From positions 9,837,664 through 9,901,663 of the forward strand of contig CM049315.1 of NCBI GenBank assembly GCA_026874595.1: DNA of 64,000 bases, read 5' to 3'. The notes under the pieces are model-generated. The model did no database searches. It was not told the DNA's origin and was given only the letters and a program-made list of their open reading frames with translations. The DNA comes from Sipunculus nudus (taxonomy: Eukaryota > Annelida > Sipuncula > Golfingiida > Sipunculidae). Position 1 is the first letter of the stretch, and every line of letters begins with the position of its first letter. Made by a program: the position numbers and the translations under genes. Positions 41,259 to 53,128 of this stretch are shown here, piece by piece.

Positions 41259-41664
41259 AGACTTGAAATGTAGCATGATGCCAGATTTGTTTATTCGTGT
41301 ATTTTTTCTACTGAACTCAATACATTATTTTATATATCTAGATAAGTTTAACTAGTATGAGAACTTCAGTAATAGAACACTATGGTGTTTGTGTATTTAT
41401 ACCCAGAGCTGTTAGAATAGCTTCATAACCACGTTTTCAAGTAAAATAATAGTACCCACATGCATGTAGTAATGTTTATTGAACAAACTGAGAAATCATA
41501 TATGGTTTGCTTTATTCACAGCAATAGTACAATATTATAATATTAACAGCAGGCGACTTAGACCATCCATTTGTGTGTATTTCAGTTTTACGTGAGTGAC
41601 TGCTATTAAAGACTACAATCAAATGTGCCTTCATCTTGATGATTGTATGAGAGATGTCGCTACA
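41259..41664 (+). repeat. BEL left LTR, last piece
   Basis: Starts with the right copy of the LINE target duplication. It matches 49,239-49,644 and ends GCTACA followed by GACAC, exactly as the right LTR does. Confidence 0.88.
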
Positions 41665-42017
41665 GACACGGTATTTATATGCGTTGAGAATTGAATAACA
41701 CTAACCAAATAAACCTTTACCCTGTTGAGTTTAAGTTTAATCATTAATCGTGTGTACAAGTTATCGCATTATGTGTATCCTGCAGTGTAGTATCTAGTTA
41801 TAATTTATTCTTTTCTGTGCAGTTCATAATGAAATATACTTGTTTGAAGTAAGAGCGACGTTTTGCTAACATTAATAGGTTAACTCTTTAAAGTATGGCA
41901 AAATAAAAAAAAAACCTGTTAATGATTTCACCGATATAATTGCGTTGTTGTCAACTAAATGCCTATAACAAGGAAATTTGCCGTGACATGTTTCCATTTG
42001 TTGTCCAGTTTTGGAAT
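41665..42017 (+). repeat. Duplicated host flank between LTR pieces
   Basis: Begins gacacggtatttatatgcg and matches 49,645-49,999, the host DNA beyond the right LTR, with several substitutions. It breaks at 'ttggaatgt', where a 2-bp overlap (GT) joins it to the interior of the LTR. Confidence 0.85.
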
Positions 42018-42241
42018 GTAAAATAATAGTACCCACATGCATGTAGTAATGTTTATTGAACAAACTGAGAAATCATATATGGTTTGCTTTATTCACAGCA
42101 ATAGTACAGTATTAAAATATTAACAGCAGGCGACTTAGACCATCCATTTGTGTGTATTTCAGTTTTACGTGAGTGACTGCTATTAAAGACTACAATCAAA
42201 TGTGCCTTCATCTTGATGATTGTATGAGAGATGTCGCTACA
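42018..42241 (+). repeat. Partial BEL LTR heading the coding region
   Basis: The last 224 bp of the LTR again, ending GCTACA, directly before the internal region. It differs from both other copies (for example 'acagtattaaaatatt' against 'acaatattataatatt'). The upstream LTR portion is absent, so this truncated copy may lack promoter elements. A possible primer site, TGGACGCCAATTC, lies about 25 bp downstream. Confidence 0.8.
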
Positions 42242-42287
42242 GTAAAACTCCTCCATCAACACGAGTGGACGCCAATTCAACAACTTG

Positions 42288-44012
42288 ATGTCAACCGCCT
42301 TTCATGAAAGGTTTTATTTCTCAAGCGCGATTCTAAAGACATCCATTCGAACTGTTAAGGGAACGATGTCTGAGTTAAATACTTCAGACATGTGTGAAAA
42401 AATTACACCAGGGGATGAGCTTCACACTAAAAGTGGGAGAACTGTAAAAATGACGGAGAAGGTTGCATGTCTTGTAGCCGAAAGAAGGCAAAGGGAGTGT
42501 GATAAAATCTGGAAACAACTTGACAAACTGATCCAGAATACTGAAGCTTTCATGAAAGAGCAAGAGACTGAGAATATCTTGCAGGTACGTGCCTGTCATA
42601 AAGACTTCCTTTTCCTGTATGAGGACTTTATAAAGGAGATGCAGGCATACCTTAATTGCCTAACAGATAAAGAAAGGGAGTGTCAAGAGCCGATATTCCT
42701 TAAAAGAAAACAGAAAGTTACTGATGTTAAAGAAATAGTAGAAGCATACTTAATGACGAATGCCACAGCCGAAGTTGTTTCAGCAGCCTCGGTGGAACCT
42801 GGAGATAGTGCCTCGCAGGTGAGCAGAGGAGCTAGGTCAAGGTCATCAAGAACGAGTTCTAGACTGTCAAGTACAAGTATCCTTCGGCTCCAAGAGGAGC
42901 AAAGAAGAGCAGAACTCTTAGCTCGGAGTGCCGCTCTAAAAGAAAGACATAAACTTGAGTTGAATAAAAAACAATTAGAGATGCAACTCGAAATGTCTCG
43001 ACTAGAGGAAGAAGAACTCAAATTAAAAACTGAAATGACCGTTAGTGATACAAGAACCAGAGTGCTTGACAGGTTCGAGAACAAAACCTCTTGCTGTTTA
43101 AGGCCTCAATCGACCAGTAGCTCAAAGGTTAGTCAGCACATAGATTTTGACAAAAACTGTAATCGTGCTAAACAAAGCAGTTCATTTTGTAATAGAATCA
43201 TTGATACGTCTGGTGAAATTATTGATCCAGAAAAGAGTCCGAAGACAGAATTGACACCTCGGAGTGACCTTACAAGATTGGCCGAACTGATAACCTGTAA
43301 ACAGGATAACTTGCCAAAAATGGAACCAGAAGTTTTCAGAGATGACCTCTTGCATTATCCGCTGTGGGTCAAGTCGTTCGAAAGTTTGATAGAGGAAAAG
43401 GTCAGCTCGCCTTCACAACGACTCTTCTACCTAAATAAGTACATAGCTGGAGAAGCTACAGAGTCGATTCAAGGACAGTTAGTACTTGACACAAACGCTG
43501 CTTACCGTAACGCCAAGGAAATTCTGAAAGAACGTTACGGAAACCAATTTATCATCGCAGGGACTTATAAGAAAAGAATAAATGAATGGCCAGTCATAAA
43601 GTTTGGAGACGGAAAAGCCCTCCGAAGATTTTCGGACTTTCTGACGAGTTGTCTAAATGCCATGGAATCGATAAGTTATTTGCGCGGGCTAGATGACATT
43701 GATGAGAATAAGAAAATTCTCAAGAAACTACCAAAATACATATCAGATAGATGGTGCCGCACAGTTGATTCATGGATAAATGGTGATGATTGTTCGCCCT
43801 ACAGCAAACATTTCCAGGGTGGCTATCCTTCGTTCAAGGAATTCTGCAAGTTTCTGACAAAAGAGGCCCGGATAGCTTGTAGTCCCTTAAGCCTTAGGCC
43901 AGATGAAGATAAACCTCAGATCAGGGTCCGGGAAAAGAGTAGAACAAATGCCAGAACTCTAGCCACAAAAATGGAAGACGATAAGGCAAAACTAGGGCTA
44001 ACCTCGAGCTAA
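42288..44012 (+). pseudogene. gag: BEL Gag N-terminal part, frameshifted before the zinc fingers
   Basis: The first ATG is at 42,288, with an alternative at 42,366. Residues ~201-264 are a strongly charged coiled coil (LQEEQRR... to ...RVLDRFE). Residues ~350-510 match the DUF1759-type Gag domain of BEL/Pao elements (LLHYPLWVKSFE, KYIAGEA, ILKERYGN). The frame ends TAA at 44,010. The zinc-finger part continues in another frame from about 43,985, so a one-base shift in 'aaggcaaaacta' broke the polyprotein. Confidence 0.8.
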
Positions 44013-44284
44013 CAAGAGAAAAGCCTATAGACAATCAGAAAAGTGCAATACAAAGACTTTTCTGTGCACTTGGTAAAGGACAACATAACATTGATTCCTG
44101 TCAGGATTTCCTGAAAATGTCGCTAGAAGAAAGAAAGGCGACTATAAGGGCCAAAGCACTCTGTTTCGGTTGTTTAAAGTATGGACATAAGCGTCAAGAC
44201 TGCCGACGCAAGAAAACATGTGAGGCATGCAAGGGAGCACACCCAACGTCTCCGCATATTTGGCCAATAACCACTGCACAGTAA
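43986..44284 (+). pseudogene. BEL zinc-finger segment
   Basis: In the same frame as pol. It shows Cys/His motifs typical of BEL Gag: FCALGKGQHNIDSC, CFGCLKYGHKRQDC (~44,162) and CEACKGAHPTSPH. It ends in an in-frame TAA at 44,282-44,284, nine codons before the next open stretch. Confidence 0.75.
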
Positions 44285-46306
44285 AACGAAACGCCAAACA
44301 GTGCGACCGTGCACAGCTCAGTTGTACACCAAGTAAAGGGATGTTTTCATTCGCTCATTGTCCCAGTGTTTGTTTATCATGAGAAAGACCCAGGTCACCA
44401 AGTACAAGTGTATGCACTTTTAGACCCACAGTCCGATTCATGCTTCGTGTCAGAATCAACAATGTCCAAGGTAGGCGTCGACGGAAATGATGTACAACTC
44501 AGATTATCTACCATGTTGACTGAGAGTACTATTAAGAGCAAACGTGTAAATGGTCTCAGGATAAAAGACATGGGGCAGAAAACAGATATTGCTTTGCCGA
44601 GTGCTTACTCCACGGACATCCCAGCTGACCATAAGCAAATTCCAACACGTGAAACGGTGAAACGTATATCACATCTGGCAGAGATCGCAAACAAGCTTTA
44701 TCCACTTCGAGAGGACGTCGAAATAGGCCTACTGATTGGCATGAATTGCCCAAGAGCTTTGAAGCCCCGTGAAATAGTACCAGGCAATGATGATGACCCG
44801 TATGCCATTAGGACAGATCTAGGATGGGGAGTAATTGGATTTACTGAAAGGAGTGCTGAAGACAACGCGTATTCCTCATCTTGCAAGTACATTAAAACTG
44901 AAACGGGACGATGCCATTTTGCCCTAAAGACCCAAGCAAAGGAAATCAGTTTGGATCAAGTACGAAAGCTCTTTGATATTGACATTACTGAAAATGGGTC
45001 CGACTCACCAGATAAGGTCTCGGTTGAGGATAGACGATTCCTGTCTCAGGTCAAGGAAGGGATCAACCAGTGTGAGGATGGGCATTTTGAAGTACCTCTT
45101 CCCTTCAAGACAGACTCTGTTACACTACCAGACAACAAGCCTATGGCACAAGGTCGCCTGAAGAGATTACGTAACAAGCTCATGAGCAATGCCAAACTAA
45201 GATGCGACTACTCCACTGTCATGAGAGAAATGCTCGACAAGGGATATGCAGAGGAGGCCCCTAGATTAGCAGACGAAGAAAGGCACGGGCGCACATGGTA
45301 TTTGCCTCACCATGGGGTATACCACCCATGTAAACCTGGTAAACTGCGAGTGGTCTTCGACTGCAGTGCCGCTTATAGAGGGGAAGTCCTTAACAAACAT
45401 TTACTACAAGGGCCAGACCTAACAAATAACCTCACTGGGGTCTTGTGCCGTTTCAGAAAGGAGATTATTGCAGTTACATGTGATATTGAAGGAATGTTCC
45501 ACCAAGTCCGCATTTCAGAGAGAGATATGGACTACCTTCGATTTCTTTGGTGGAAGGATGACGAATTTACCAAAGAACCAACTGATATTCGCATGACAGT
45601 GCACTTGTTCGGCGCTACGTCTTCTCCTGGTTGCACTAATTCAGCTCTTAAGATGACTGCAGACCTGTATGAAGATGAATTCGGGAAAGAATCGGCAGAA
45701 TTCGTCAGAGGTAACTTTTATGTGGACGATGGATTAACCTCGGTAGCAAGTACAAAGGAAGCGATTGATCTGATCAATAACAGCAAGGGCTTATGTCAGA
45801 GAGGGGGGTTTAAACTTCACAAGTTTATCTCCAACAACAAAGAAGTTGTGCAAGCAACTCTCGTGGATATCCGTGCAAAGAACCTCCAGGAGCTTGACCT
45901 ATCATATGAAGAACTACCAATAGAGAGAGCTTTGGGTGTTCAGTGGTGCGTTGAGTCCGATACATTCAAATTTAGAGTCACCTTGAAGGACAAACCCTTA
46001 ACAAGGAGGGGTATGCTCTCCACCGTCAGCTCAATCTTTGACCCGTTAGGACTCGTATCTCCATTCATCCTAGTTGCAAAACGGATCCTCCAGAATTTGT
46101 GTAGAGAAGGAGCAAATTGGGACGACCCAGTTCCAGATCACGTGAGACAACAATGGGAGAGATGGAGAGATGAGTTATCTCAACTGTCCAGTTTTGAAGT
46201 CCCAAGATGCTATAAGGGAAGGGAACTAGGTTCAGTCTCGAGGATCGAACTACACCACTTCTCTGATGCCAGTCTTATGGGATACGGCCAGTGTAGTTAT
46301 TTTTGA
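44285..46306 (+). pseudogene. pol: BEL Pol: A17-type protease and reverse transcriptase
   Basis: The frame continues after the TAA without an ATG start nearby. The protease region has YALLDPQSD, close to the DxxS form of BEL proteases. The RT has LRVVFDCSAAY, CDIEGMFHQVRI and catalytic YVDD (45,719-45,730). A region starting HHFSDAS opens RNase H. The frame is lost at a T5 run (46,300-46,304), after which RNase H continues in the next frame. A single extra T explains this. Confidence 0.85.
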
Positions 46307-48207
46307 GAATTATAGATGTGAACGAAAAGGTGGATACTGCCCTCGTCATGGGAAAGGCGAGGGTGTCCCCCTCAAAACCCATAATGGTTCCAAGACTCGA
46401 GCTTGCAGCTGCCTTGATGTCTGTGAAAATAGGTGTATTCCTGCGGAGAGAACTTCAGTACGAGAACATCAAGGAGGTATATTGGACCGACAGTACAGTC
46501 GTTCTGGGGTTCATATCCAACGAGGCTGGAAGGTTCCATACCTACGTAGCCAACCGCGTCCAGCAGATTAGGGATAACACATCTCCTGGTCAATGGAGAC
46601 ACGTGACAACTGATTGCAATCCAGCTGACCTGGCTTCGCGCGGGACAAGTGCAAATGATTTGGTCAACAGCTCCATCTGGTGGAAGGGACCCGCTTTTCT
46701 AAGATGTGCAGATTCACTCCCACAACCTGATGAGCCTCCAGTACTAGAACAAGATAATCCGGAGTTAGGAAAGACTGTGCTGGTTACCACTGCAGAGATT
46801 GAGACAAACATGCTTGCAAGGCTTCAATGCTTTTCAAGCTGGTTTTCAGTAAAAAGGGCTATCGCTGTATGTCTCAGATTCAAACAAGGACTTGTGAAAG
46901 GAAAAGTAAAGAAACCGACAAGGTCAGGAGGATTTGCTGCCCCAACGGGGGGATTGAAGGATAATTATGTACCAGTAAATGTGCAGGAGCTCCAACAGGC
47001 AGAGGAGTTTGCAATCAAGATGATACAGGCCGATGCCTTCCCCAAAGAGCTAGCATCTCTGAGGAAATGTGGTTTAGCAGGTGCAGCTGAAATCTCACAA
47101 AACTTTAGATCGCAGACTGGGTCCGTTGACAAAAACAGTCGTTTACGTACACTTGACCCTTTCCTTGATGAGCAGGGAGTCATCCATGTCGGAGGGAGGA
47201 TAAGACGTGCTAATCTACCTCGTCATGTTAAGCATCCCGTGATTCTGCCAAAGAATGGCCATCTTACGCAACTTGTAGTTTTACATCATCATGAGAGAGT
47301 CGGACATTCCGGTAGAGGGATGACCCTGAATGAAATTAGAGCCTCTGGATATTTGATAATTGCTGCCCGAGCTGCAGTAGCATCTTGCTTGAACAAATGT
47401 GTCACCTGTCGCAAATTGAGAGGAATGCCTCAAGCGCAAAAAATGGCTGACTTGCCAGAGGACAGAACAGAACCGACAGCCCCATTCACCCACAGTGGGT
47501 TAGACTATTTTGGACCGTTCTATGTTAGACAGGGGCAAAGCGAGGTGAAAAGGTACGGAGCATTGTTTACGTGTCTGAATTCTAGAGCAGTGCATATAGA
47601 AACTTCCAACTCCTTGAACACAGACTCATTCCTGAATGCTTATAGACTGTTTGTTTGTCGCCGTGGCCCTGTGCGTCAGCTCAGATCTGACCAAGTCACG
47701 AATTTTGTCGGCGCTAGAGGAGAGTTGGCTGCAGCATTATCTGAGATGGATGAAGATAAAGTGAGACGGGAACTTTTGAAAGACCATTGCGATTGGATTA
47801 CTATTCGGATGAATGCACCACATTCAAGCCACAAGGGCGGTGTATGGGAACGCATGATCCGGTCAGTGAGGAGCGTTCTGTCTGCCCTGTTGGCTGCGCA
47901 TGGGAATCATCTGGACGACGAGCTATTACGAACACTTCTTACTGAGGCTGAAGCCATTGTGAATAGTCGTCCCCTAACCTATGTTGACATGGCATCGCCA
48001 GATACACCAAGCCCATGGAGTCCTAGTCAGATTCTTACCTTGAAGTCTGAGGTAGTACTACCACCGCCAGGAATGTTCCAGAGAGGAGATCTATATTGTC
48101 GACGACGCTGCAGACGCGTTCAGTTTCTAGCCAACGAATTCTGGAACCGCTTCAGGAACGCTGTAAATGGACAAAGGAACACCCTAACCTTAAGAAGGGT
48201 GACATAG
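46303..48207 (+). pseudogene. BEL RNase H and integrase
   Basis: Continues RNase H (LELAAALM, YWTDSTVVLGFI, NPADLASRG). Integrase follows, with an H2C2 finger (HHHERVGHSG..., CVTCRKLRG), the catalytic Asp in GLDYFGP, the second Asp in LRSDQVTNF and Glu in GVWERMIRSV. These signatures are intact. The frame ends shortly after FWNRF at ~48,150, where a further shift and a small deletion separate it from the C-terminal domain. Confidence 0.85.
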
Positions 48208-48392
48208 TTCTTGTTGTTGATGATACAGTGCCAAGACTTCAATGGCCTCTTGCCAGGGTCGTTGAAACCTTTCCAGGAAGCGACGGACTTGTACGAACTG
48301 TGAGCCTGCGCACTAAGCAGTCTATTTATGAGAGACCGATACACAAGTTGATTTTACTTTTGGCACCTGAGGTGCAAACGGACTCTGCTTGA
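48153..48392 (+). pseudogene. BEL integrase C-terminal domain, shifted frame
   Basis: Reads LQERCKWTKEHPNLKKGD, then IVLVVDDTVPRLQWPLARV, GLVRTVSLRT and RPIHKL, the usual end of BEL integrases. It is out of frame with the preceding part and ends TGA at 48,390. Confidence 0.8.
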
Positions 48393-48570
48393 GACCTTTT
48401 TGAGAGACTTTGCTGTAATGCATCGTATTGTATTGCAACATTGCAATGAGTGATAATGTATGTCAGTGGATAAATCTGTTTAAGATCAGGAGATAATGCT
48501 CTCTTAGATATCTTTGTTAGAGATGTACTTCTGAAATGGTTAAATTGATGTAATCAGTTTAAGAGGGGAG
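48393..48570 (+). promoter_or_regulatory. BEL 3' untranslated region with polypurine tract
   Basis: About 170 bp after the last codon, ending in AAGAGGGGAG (48,561-48,570), the plus-strand primer tract directly before the right LTR. Confidence 0.8.
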
Positions 48571-49644
48571 TGTAGCTGGGGTCGGTACAGCAGCTGTTCA
48601 GCGTAGTTTTATTTATTCTTGACGGTAAAAACCATGACCTTTGACCTCGTTGGTGATGACGTATGCTGGGGTCATTGGTAGCCATTTTTCTTGTATCGCA
48701 TTTGAGCGCGCTTTGCAGAAGTAGCTTAAGGACAGCCGACAACCGTGTTAAAGACGAATTGGCTATTAGAACGTGCCGGCAAGGAGGTATGTTGAACTTA
48801 GAATAGCGTATATCAATGTTTAAAGTCCTATATCAATGTTGAAGGTATCTTTTAAACTTTGTTACTCATTTTGCCGCCTCGAAACTTTGATGTGAAGTCA
48901 GGTTTGACGGAGTCTGACTAGAGTTAATGAAAGAGCGCTTATTAACGTTTCGTTAGTATACACTGGATATATGTCTGTTTGTATTAGTATTTGCATTGTA
49001 TGTAATGATACGTTCGCATGTTTAAATTGTGTAATGCCAGGCGGGATGGTTTTACGTTTGAGATAGGCCTGCTTTCGTGTACATGTCGGTCACGAGATGG
49101 CGCTGCATGTGCTCTGATGCGCCAGAGTTGTCCTCGCTTTTGTTTACATTTTAGTCACCAGATGGCCCTGCATGCGGCCTGATATACTGACACCAAGGAT
49201 TTTGTTATAACAAGTTTAAGTGCTTTTTAAGTGATTACAGACTTGAAATGTAGCATGGTGCCAGATTTGTTTATTCGTGTATTTTTTCTATTGAACTCAA
49301 TACACTATTTTAAATATCTAGATAAGTTTAACTAGTATGAGAACTTCAGTAATAGAACACTATGGTGTTTGTGTATTTATACCCAGAGCTGTTAGAATAG
49401 CTTCATAACCACGTTTTCAAGTAAAATAATAGTACCCACATGCATGTAGTAATGTTTATTGAACAAACTGAGAAATCATATATGGTTTGCTTTATTCATA
49501 GCAATAGTACAATATTATAATATTAACAGCAGGCGACTTAGACCATCCATTTGTGTGTATTTCAGTTTTACGTGAGTGACTGCTATTAAAGACTACAATC
49601 AAATGTGCCTTCATCTTGATGATTGTATGAGAGATGTCGCTACA
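48571..49644 (+). repeat. BEL right LTR (complete)
   Basis: 1,074 bp, TGTAGC...GCTACA with a 6-bp inverted terminus. It is followed by GACAC, the target duplication. It is the only unbroken LTR copy at the locus and served as reference for the split left LTR. Confidence 0.92.
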
Positions 49645-50920
49645 GACACGGTATTTATATGCGTTGAGAATTGAATAACACTAACCAAATAAACCTTTAC
49701 CATGTTGAGTTTAAGTTTAATCATTAATCGTGTGTACAAGTTATCGCATTATGTGTATCCTGCAGTGAAGTATCTAGTTATAATTTATTCTTTTCTGTGC
49801 AGTTCATAATGAAATATACTTGTTTGAAGTCGGAGCGATGTTTTGCTAACATTAATAGGTTAACTCTTTAAAGTGTGGCAAAAAAAAAAAAAAACCTGTT
49901 AATGATTTCACCGATATAATTGCGTTGTTGTCAACTAAATGCCTATAACAAGGAAATTTGCCGTGACATGTTTCCATTTGTTGTCCAGTTTTGGAATGTT
50001 TTGTTTGAGCAATTTCTGCGACCGCATAGTAGGCCGCTGGCATCTCTTTCGAGAATGAACCAGTACGTAAAGTCGAATGGCAGCTGATTTGTTAAAAAAA
50101 AAACATGATATTCAGTTGCCAGTCTCAAAAGTTGATCTGCATGTTCACGCAAATCCTGACGTGGCGATAGTGACCACAGGTGGAGAGCTGTCCTACCTCA
50201 GTCCCCATTCACCATAAGATGGTTCTTTATACAAAGTAACAAAGAGGATCAGGTGTCAGGTACAGCCACACAATGTTACAGCCGGAATTGTATTATTATT
50301 GTGATTTTAATGTAATATCTAGATGTAATTTAGTTGCTCACTCACAAATGAAAATATCGAAACCTTAAGGAGACAACATCTTCTATCATGCTCATGTCCA
50401 AATCCCATTTTCCAGACTGATTTAACTAAATGGACGCATAAAAACTATGGCTTGTTAGAACTAAAGAGGATCATCATGCAAAAGGAATAGGTTGCCTTTT
50501 TTCTATTATAACACTACGATGAACCTTAAAAGCATAAGCAAGATATGAGATTAATGTAATCTAAGTCGTATTTCACTAAAAAGCATATCAGAGTGATGTC
50601 TAGCGTCGACCATCCGTGCGTCAAACCGTGTGACTTACAAAGAAGAGCTTCGTTTGACGTTGTTATTCTTCACTGGATAAGGAAGAGTCAATTGTTTACA
50701 CTAAGGAGTAAACACGAACTGTCAAAAGCCGAGCCTTCCAGGGTGCATCCAATGAAAAATAAAAGGTACTTTTTCAATTTTGATGGATATTGAGCATGAT
50801 GTTTGTAACGAGATATAAAAAAGAAATATCACAGAAGGTGACATCTTTATAAATATGAATGTCATGTGATGGGCCTCAGATGCACCTTTGGTGCCTCATT
50901 TATATCAAACAGAAGAAAGC
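49645..50920. other. Host flank of the BEL element
   Basis: The first ~355 bp is the sequence also found at 41,665-42,017. The remainder shows no gene, although the minus strand has a 60-codon protein-like stretch (LRLATEYHVF, FILERDASG) at 49,990-50,150 that I cannot assign. Confidence 0.4.
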
Positions 50921-51155
50921 ATGGATTATGAACTTTTGAAAACGTGACGGTGACGGTATAATAACAATCAGGATCATTTCCTCAAATGTATTATCCATCC
51001 TCAGCATTAATACTGGTTTCAGTGCTGAAATACGAAAGACAGACAGCACACCCCTGGTCATCTCGATATTCACCTCAGACCTTCCGGCTGGAGTCGTCCT
51101 AGGAGGAATAAGCACGGTTGTTTCGTGGATTGGCTTGTCAGAACTTGGGGCTGTT
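50921..51155 (+). pseudogene. GPCR pseudogene fragment (helices 1-2)
   Basis: Aligns with the start of the GPCR remnant at 52,255: ATG at 50,921, then stops and shifts in helix 1. A good match follows, EIRKTDSTPLVISIF and VLGGISTVVSW (about 51,030-51,120), against DIRKNETAPLVVSIF and FLGGISTVVLW. The similarity fades near 51,155. It is a decayed partial paralogue of the downstream gene. Confidence 0.7.
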
Positions 51156-52254
51156 TTGGCACATGTACGTTGGCCTTTTGTGTGAATTCTTCTAGTCGGA
51201 GGTGCATGCGTAAATGTGTATCGCTCCATATCTCTGAGAATACATGTAACGGTGATTTTATTTTGGATTATGAACTTTTGAGACCTATCAGCTTGTGAAG
51301 TTTGAATTTCCATGGACTTACGGGCTCTGATTTGCTTTGTTTAGATTAATGGTTGTAATTTATTATCCTCATTGACACATGTAAAAAATAAATAAAGCAG
51401 GAGGTTCTACAATTTTGCTGCAGCCGTTAGAGTTATTCAAGACCAAATAACATTGTGAATAACATGACAACACACCCAGTCGTTCCTGGGAAATCTGTCC
51501 TTTCGTATGAACATTTATCGACAGGAGTCTTAGCTTCTGACATTCTCGTTCAATAGCTTAGGGGATACAGATAACAGTGGCTACTGTTTTGTTTCCACAG
51601 AGGACGACATATCCGGCCCAGTCAGCGTATGAAGTTTGAACTTCGTGGTTCGTCATGGTTACGATTTGTGTTCTGTTAATGTAGGGATCGCAGAAGTTTT
51701 CGCTCCATACCTTGCAGGGTAAAATGTAACAATCACGTATTTTTTAGATTCCACAGAGGACCTTAAGCTCAGATGACTTGCAGTCCTTTAAGGTTCGAAA
51801 AACAAAGAGAATTAGCGGAAAGACCATTGAGGTGTTTGAAATAATATCCATACTGTTATCCGATCATTACAATTTTAGTGTTAAGTCAGCCTGAAATCTC
51901 ATTTTACATAGAAGCACAGAGAATTTGACAGCAGCTACGAATGATTTTCTTGCATGCTAAGAAGATAAATACATGATGCGGTTTAAGATCGGTTCTGATT
52001 CCTGAAAGATAGATTACTGAAGGTGGAGGCGTTGAACTCAGACCTATATGTTCACATTTGAATAAGCATCAATACGATGATCCCCTTGGAATCTTAGCTA
52101 AGAACAGGCAAATGTGATCTAAAAAAAAACCTTAAGGGGTCATAAAAACGTTAATTGAACATTTCTAGCTATATGAATCGTTAAAAGGAATAACAAAAAT
52201 CATTCTCGGTCATTGTCACACCCCGCAAGAACTTGAGTCCAAAAACTGCAGAAA
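51156..52254. other. Non-coding between GPCR remnants
   Basis: About 1.1 kb. An 18-bp phrase from the start of the first remnant ('tggattatgaacttttga') recurs at about 51,265, hinting at another eroded copy. No continuing coding similarity is seen. Confidence 0.4.
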
Positions 52255-53128
52255 ATGGAAGAGGGACGTTTAAAGAATATCTTTGTGACAATTATTACGG
52301 TTGCAGTAATTGTGACGAACACCATATCTCTACTAAGTGTCTGTTTAAGTCCTGATATACGAAAAAACGAGACTGCTCCTCTAGTTGTGTCTATTTTTGT
52401 GGCTGACCTCATGGTCGGACTCTTCCTGGGTGGAATAAGCACGGTAGTGTTATGGATGGACTTGTCTGAACTAGGAAGTACAGTGGAGGCGATATATTGC
52501 TTTGCCGGTTATATTCCTATTATCGTATCTTTGATATCAACAGCTGTCCTCGCCGTGGTCAAAATGGCTAAGATCGTCTGTCCATACCGATCGTCTGTAC
52601 ATGTAACCCGCAGACGAATGCTATATTTGGTTGTCTTGATATGGACTCTATGCTGTGCGCTGTATGTACCACGGAACATCATACATGGCTACATGTACGT
52701 TTAATCTACAAGACTTACCTGGACTAAGCCTTCGAGTCATCAATATAACAACGTACTGGCGCTAACTGTTGCGTTGCCTGTGGTAATAACGCTGACGTGT
52801 GCTAATCTGGCCATATTTACCGTAGTGAGGAAACAAGTTTTCAAGATGAGAAGAATGACCGAGCAGCCAGCAGACCCTTCTCAACCTAATCCTGCATGTT
52901 ATGACCGCGTTCAAGTCAGGGAGGAGCGTTGTTGCTACCTGCATGGTATACAACATATGTTTCGTACCAGCGACACTACTGACTGTTCTGATTGAGGAGA
53001 TGTACTTGTTCTGGCCGCTCTGGTTTGCCTACAGTGCCAGCATAATGAACAGTGTCTGTTTTGTTGGTTTCAGCGAGAACGCGCGAGAAAGTCTGAAGAA
53101 GATTAGGTTATGTTCAAATAGTTCCTAA
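52255..53128 (+). pseudogene. Rhodopsin-like GPCR, frameshifted
   Basis: Intronless. The first frame (52,255-52,704) gives helices 1-4: TM1 with TN, TM2 with VADLMVG, Cys before TM3 (AIYCFAG), and TM4 with a Trp (VLIWTLCC). The DRY position at the end of TM3 is KMA. An ECL2-like segment with Cys (ATCTFNL) follows in a second frame (~52,690-52,755). TM5 (VLALTVALPVVITL) and ICL3 lie in a third, up to ~52,900. TM6 (VVATCMVYNICFVPATLL) and TM7 (WPLWFAYSASIMNSVCF) lie in a further frame to 53,128, then a basic end (ARESLKKI). At least three shifts break it. Loss of DRY fits a decayed or atypical orphan receptor. Ligand unknown. Confidence 0.75.

Larger units (their letters stand above)
26005..49644 (+). 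mobile_element. BEL/Pao LTR retrotransposon locus, interrupted and rearranged
   Basis: Outer ends are defined by TGTA...GCTACA LTR termini and the 5-bp duplication GACAC (26,000-26,004 and 49,645-49,649). The left LTR exists in three pieces (26,005-26,104, 29,671-30,243, 41,259-41,664), split by a DNA transposon complex and by a LINE. It is followed by a copy of the right-hand host flank (41,665-42,017) and then by the last 224 bp of the LTR again (42,018-42,241), which heads the coding region. The right LTR is whole (48,571-49,644, 1,074 bp). Coding order is Gag with zinc fingers, A17-type protease, RT, RNase H, integrase, as in BEL/Pao. The polyprotein is broken four times. Confidence 0.85.

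Noticed and set aside
44416-44460. DPQS in the BEL protease as a dead active site
   Set aside because: BEL/Pao proteases commonly show DxQS-like variants here, so the change is not clearly inactivating, unlike the Asn in the gypsy protease.
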